From Pseudomonas lurida (GTDB taxonomy: Bacteria > Pseudomonadota > Gammaproteobacteria > Pseudomonadales > Pseudomonadaceae), in NCBI RefSeq assembly GCF_002563895.1, contig NZ_PDJB01000001.1, positions 3,641,501-3,705,500 on the forward strand: DNA of 64,000 nucleotides, given 5' to 3'. The position numbers and the translations under genes are program-made. Below, piece after piece: positions 60,660 through 64,000 of the stretch. The notes under the pieces are model-generated. The model was not told where the DNA came from. It was given only the letters and a program-made list of their open reading frames with translations, and searched no databases. Position 1 is the stretch's first letter, and the number at the start of each line of letters is the position of its first letter.

Positions 60660-61670
60660 TTAAGGCAAGAGACGGGCAGGCAGCAGTCGCATCAGCTGCG
60701 TGTCGAACCAGGCGACGAACGCCGGCGACGGCAGCGCATCCACCGCAAGGTACCACCAGTCTGGCTGGGCAAAGGCGCGGCACTTCACCGCGTCCTTCTC
60801 GGTCATGACCAACGGCAATGACGGCGTAAAATTCAAGACCTCGGCGCTGTAAGGCGCGTGGTCGGCAAACGCATGGGCTATCGGCCGCCAGTGTAGCGTT
60901 TCAAGGGTGTTGAAGAAACGCTGCGGGTTGCCGATGCCGGCAACCGCATGCACCTGCTGGCCAGGCGCGAAGTGATCCACCGGCTGGCGTTCGCCGGTCT
61001 GCAGGTTGACCAGTGCGGTAGGCTGCAGGCGAAAGGCAAAGCCATCGTCCCGGTCACTGGCGGCGCCGTTATACAGCAGCGCATCGACGCTCTGCAGTCG
61101 ATCCGCCGGTTCGCGCAACGGCCCTGCCGGCAGGCAACGGCGGTTGCCCAGGCCACGGGCGGCGTCGATCAGCACCAGTTCCAGGTCACGGGCCAGGCGG
61201 TAATGCTGCAGGCCGTCGTCGGAGAGGATCAGGTCCAGGGTTTCGCTGGCCAGCAGCGCCCGGACCGCACGGCTGCGATCAGGGTCGATCATCAGCGGTA
61301 CGCCGCAGCGCTGCACGATCAGCAAAGGCTCGTCGCCCGCCATGTCAGCGCTGTGGCTGGCTTCGACGCGCCATGGCAACTGCGGTGGCTTGGCGCCATA
61401 ACCCCGGCTGACCACGCCCACGCGCAACCCGCTGCGTCGGCAGTGTTCGATCAACCAGAGGATCAACGGCGTCTTGCCAGTGCCACCCACGGTGATATTC
61501 CCGACCACCACCACCGGCACCGGCGATTGGTAGATCTCGCCCTCACCCGCCAGGAAGCGGGCGCGCTTGCGCTGCACAACCCGGCGATACAACGACTCCA
61601 GCGGCCGCAACAGCGTGAGCGCCGGATGGCCCTCGTACCAGGCCTTGAGCAAACGATCGGACATGGCCAT
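60660..61670 (-). CDS. lpxK: Tetraacyldisaccharide 4'-kinase
   Basis: This is a 336-residue membrane-associated kinase with the P-loop [20 protein letters not shown] and the [20 protein letters not shown] motif. It phosphorylates the lipid A precursor at the 4' position. The ATG at 61670 shares bases with the exbD stop; MSDRLL at 61664 is an alternative. It follows exbD and precedes the Trm112-like gene. Confidence 0.97.
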   Translation of the reverse strand: MAMSDRLLKAWYEGHPALTLLRPLESLYRRVVQRKRARFLAGEGEIYQSPVPVVVVGNITVGGTGKTPLILWLIEHCRRSGLRVGVVSRGYGAKPPQLPWRVEASHSADMAGDEPLLIVQRCGVPLMIDPDRSRAVRALLASETLDLILSDDGLQHYRLARDLELVLIDAARGLGNRRCLPAGPLREPADRLQSVDALLYNGAASDRDDGFAFRLQPTALVNLQTGERQPVDHFAPGQQVHAVAGIGNPQRFFNTLETLHWRPIAHAFADHAPYSAEVLNFTPSLPLVMTEKDAVKCRAFAQPDWWYLAVDALPSPAFVAWFDTQLMRLLPARLLP

Positions 61671-62098
61671 CAGGGTTGGCTCGCCGCCTCGACCGTGGTC
61701 ATGCGCAGATGGCTGAAGCCGAGCTTGCCGGCCGCATCCATCGCGGTGATCACGGCCTGGTGCTGGGTCTTGCCGTCGGCGCTGATGGACAGCGGCAGCT
61801 TGTTGTCACCGCCAGACTCTTTTTGCAAGGCGTCCATGAGGCTGGCGAGGTCGTTTTTCTCGAGCAACTGGTTATTCACCGAAAACACCCCGTCGGCGCT
61901 GATGGCGATGTCCAGTTGCTTGACTTCCTGGTCTTCGGCCGGCGAACCGCTCACGGCTTCCGGCAGGTCGACGCGCAGCTCGGTTTGCCGGGTGAAGGTG
62001 GTGGTGACGACAAAAAACAGCAGCAGGATAAACACCACGTCGATCAGCGACGCGAGGTTGATATCGACATTTTCCCGTTGCTTGCGGCGAAATTTCAC
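61670..62098 (-). CDS. exbD: Biopolymer transport protein ExbD
   Basis: This is a 142-residue protein with one membrane helix. The functional aspartate lies in [19 protein letters not shown] near residue 20, followed by a periplasmic domain ([20 protein letters not shown]). With ExbB it uses the proton gradient to energise TonB-type or related transport. It overlaps exbB by 4 bp. Confidence 0.95.
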   Translation of the reverse strand: MKFRRKQRENVDINLASLIDVVFILLLFFVVTTTFTRQTELRVDLPEAVSGSPAEDQEVKQLDIAISADGVFSVNNQLLEKNDLASLMDALQKESGGDNKLPLSISADGKTQHQAVITAMDAAGKLGFSHLRMTTVEAASQP

Positions 62099-62730
62099 GC
62101 TTTGCCCCCAACCAGGTCCACGTCACGGTCGCCCTGTACCACTTCCACCAACTTGATGGCTTCCTGTTCCATGCCCACCACCAGTTCATCAATGCGACGC
62201 TGCAGGAAACGGTGGAAGAACACCGAAGGAATACCCACCATCAGGCCCGCCGCCGTGGTGATCAGCGCCTTGGAGATCCCCCCGGCCAACACCGCCGCGT
62301 TGGTGGTCATGCCCGAGCCCATGAACGAGCTGAAAATATCGATCATGCCCAGCACCGTGCCCAGCAAGCCGAGCAATGGCGCCATGGCGGCGATGGTGCC
62401 GAGGGCGTTGATGTAGCGCTCCAGTTCATGGATGACGCGGGCGGCGGCTTCTTCGATACACTCCTTCATGATCTCGCGACCATGCTTGGAGTTGGCCAGG
62501 CCCGCAGCAAGGATTTCACCCAGCGGGGAGTTGGCGCGCAGTTCCTTGAGTTTGTCCTTGTCCAGTTGCTTGTTCTTGATCCAGCTCCAGACCTGCCCCA
62601 GCAGATGCTCGGGGGTGACGCGACTGGCGCGCAGGGTCCACAGGCGTTCGGCGACGATGCCGAGTGCGGCGATAGAGCTCATGATGATCGGCAACATCAT
62701 CCAGCCGCCGGATTTGACCAATTCCCACAC
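62095..62730 (-). CDS. exbB: Biopolymer transport protein ExbB (MotA/TolQ/ExbB family)
   Basis: This is a 211-residue protein with three membrane helices, the family core GTIAAMAPLLGLLGTVLGMI and AALITTAAGL-type helix three (SKALITTAAGLMVGIPSVFF). The GTG at 62730 is chosen because GAGGGGACATTC precedes it and the protein then begins WELVKSGGWMMLP. The upstream extension to 62820 is probably not translated. It forms a proton channel with ExbD. Confidence 0.94.
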   Translation of the reverse strand: MWELVKSGGWMMLPIIMSSIAALGIVAERLWTLRASRVTPEHLLGQVWSWIKNKQLDKDKLKELRANSPLGEILAAGLANSKHGREIMKECIEEAAARVIHELERYINALGTIAAMAPLLGLLGTVLGMIDIFSSFMGSGMTTNAAVLAGGISKALITTAAGLMVGIPSVFFHRFLQRRIDELVVGMEQEAIKLVEVVQGDRDVDLVGGKA

Positions 62731-62826
62731 AGTGAATGTCCCCTCGAAAAAGTGCGCCACTTTACCATATAGGTTCGGCGGCGGGGTTCGTCGACCACCG
62801 CCTCCATCGGCCATGACCACTCGCCC

Positions 62827-64000
62827 CTACGGTAACCGCTCGCGCCAGAACCTGCGTTGACTGCGCGCAACAACTGGCGGCGCGAAAGCCCCGAGTTGCA
62901 GGCGCACGGCCCCGTGCTCGGCACTGTCATACACCTGGCTGCCCAACCGCTGGTAACGCGCCATCACCTGCGGATGGGGATGGCCGAACGCATTGCCCCG
63001 CCCCCGTGAAATAAGCACGGACTGCGGGGCAAGGCGCTCCAGGAACGCCCAGGATGAAGAACTGCGACTGCCATGGTGTGGCGCCTGCAACCAATGAGTG
63101 GGCACCGCCAGCGGTGAACCGAGCATGGCCTCTTCGGCGGCGCGGTCAATGTCACCGGTCAGCAACAAGCGCTCGCCATTGGCCTGCACCTGCAACACGC
63201 AGGACTTCGGGTTACCGGTGATAGCACCAGGCCATTGCCAGAGTTCGAACGTGACACCGTCCCAGGTCCAGCGCTCGCCACTGATACACGGCTGGGTGCC
63301 GAGCAGCGCCGGCAGACCCTCGGTTTCCCCGCCCACCACGCGTTTGATCGGCAGGCCCTTGGCTATCGCCGTCGCGCCGCCGGCATGATCGGCGTCGGCA
63401 TGGCTGAGCAGCATCAGGTCCAAGGCCCCTACCCCAAGTTTTCGCAGCGACGGCAGCACCACGCGAGCGCCCAGGTCAAAGGTTCCGGAGCGCGGGCCGG
63501 CGTCATACAGCAAGGCATGGTGACGGGTACGCAAGATCAACGCCTGCCCCTGCCCTACATCCAATTGCACCACGTCTACCTGGCCATGGGGAACCAGTTC
63601 GCGTGGCGCAAACACGGCCAGCATCAGCATCGGCCAGCCCAGCACGCGAAACGGCACGCCCTTGGGCAGCAGGAGCAACACGGCACCGAACAGGCTCACC
63701 AACCAATAGCCCATCGGCACTTCGGCCGGGATCCAGGCCGGCACCTGCGCGGCCAGCCACGCCAAGCCCTCGAACAAACCCTCCAGCGCACCGCCCGCCA
63801 GCCAGAGCAATCCTTCCCCCACAAACGGCAACGGCAGCAACGCCGTCCCCAGCAACGCCAGTGGCAACACCACCAGGCTGATCCACGGCACCGCCACAAG
63901 GTTAGCGAACGGCGCGCTCAGGCTGATAGGCAGCCCCAGCACCAGCAACACTGGAAACAACCCAATGGCAATCAACCACTGCGGCCGGGTCCACGCCTGC
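62827..64000 (-). CDS. comEC: DNA internalization protein ComEC/Rec2, C-terminal part
   Basis: The gene runs off the right edge and about 390 residues are present. The first part has competence-type membrane helices (LVAVPWISLVVLPLALLGTA). The last 250 residues form a metallo-beta-lactamase-like domain with VVQLDVGQGQALILRTRHHA, LLSHADADHAGG and PHHGSRSSSS. It forms the inner-membrane channel and nuclease for single-stranded DNA uptake. The stop is 96 bp before exbB on the same strand. Confidence 0.95.
   Translation of the reverse strand, partial: QAWTRPQWLIAIGLFPVLLVLGLPISLSAPFANLVAVPWISLVVLPLALLGTALLPLPFVGEGLLWLAGGALEGLFEGLAWLAAQVPAWIPAEVPMGYWLVSLFGAVLLLLPKGVPFRVLGWPMLMLAVFAPRELVPHGQVDVVQLDVGQGQALILRTRHHALLYDAGPRSGTFDLGARVVLPSLRKLGVGALDLMLLSHADADHAGGATAIAKGLPIKRVVGGETEGLPALLGTQPCISGERWTWDGVTFELWQWPGAITGNPKSCVLQVQANGERLLLTGDIDRAAEEAMLGSPLAVPTHWLQAPHHGSRSSSSWAFLERLAPQSVLISRGRGNAFGHPHPQVMARYQRLGSQVYDSAEHGAVRLQLGAFAPPVVARSQRRFWRERLP

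Overview
The window is a high-GC gamma-proteobacterial chromosome segment, almost certainly from a Pseudomonas of the fluorescens group. The signs are the murB / phosphatase / kdsB / Trm112 / lpxK / exbD / exbB / comEC gene order, the many AraC- and LysR-type regulators beside small metabolic operons, the GGCTGGCTTGCC-type REP palindromes between genes, and a fluoride riboswitch of the Pseudomonas eriC type. All calls come from reading the sequence; no database search was run.

Layout. 1-6.5 kb: a sugar or polyol operon (ribose-type ABC importer, two SDR dehydrogenases, a SorC-type regulator, transaldolase). 6.6-11.4 kb: a SotB-like exporter, a lone pilin-like protein, a bile-acid-symporter-family carrier with a divergent AraC regulator, and an orphan substrate-binding protein. 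11.5-14.4 kb: a heme-oxygenase-like diiron protein paired with a SAM methyltransferase. 14.6-17.7 kb: an SDR / VOC / saccharopine-dehydrogenase-like operon divergent from an AraC regulator. 17.8-25.9 kb: a six-gene glycerol-type ABC operon (glpSTPQ, a DUF2160 gene, glpV) with a sigma-54 promoter and a cluster of six TGAACA sites, divergent from an AcoR-like activator. 25.9-29.7 kb: fecR, fecI and a TonB-dependent receptor that lacks a signalling domain. 29.9-31.3 kb: an XRE-cupin regulator and a remarkable protein that is about 41% methionine and carries 14 cysteines. 31.5-39 kb: a lipoprotein, a small DMT/SMR-like membrane protein, a diguanylate cyclase, LysR, RidA, GST, AraC and VOC genes. 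39.1-42.5 kb: a CLC-type fluoride exporter under a fluoride riboswitch, followed by DUF3429 and AarF/UbiB-like genes.

43.95-57.27 kb is an integrative element in tRNA-Ser(UGA). A perfect 62-bp copy of the tRNA 3' part lies at its left end, and the integrase sits beside the intact tRNA. A diverged third copy at 42.8 kb suggests an older event. The element carries a chemoreceptor, an IS1182-type transposase remnant and a MITE-like repeat, a CigR-like protein, NdpA, a PAPS-reductase-like enzyme, an EVE-like/HNH nuclease (a candidate modification-dependent restriction enzyme), several phage-type accessory genes and two small membrane proteins. It has no virion genes, so it looks like a phage-derived defence or satellite island.

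57.4-64 kb is conserved core: a Bax-inhibitor-1 family protein, then the envelope operon from murB to comEC, which runs off the right edge.
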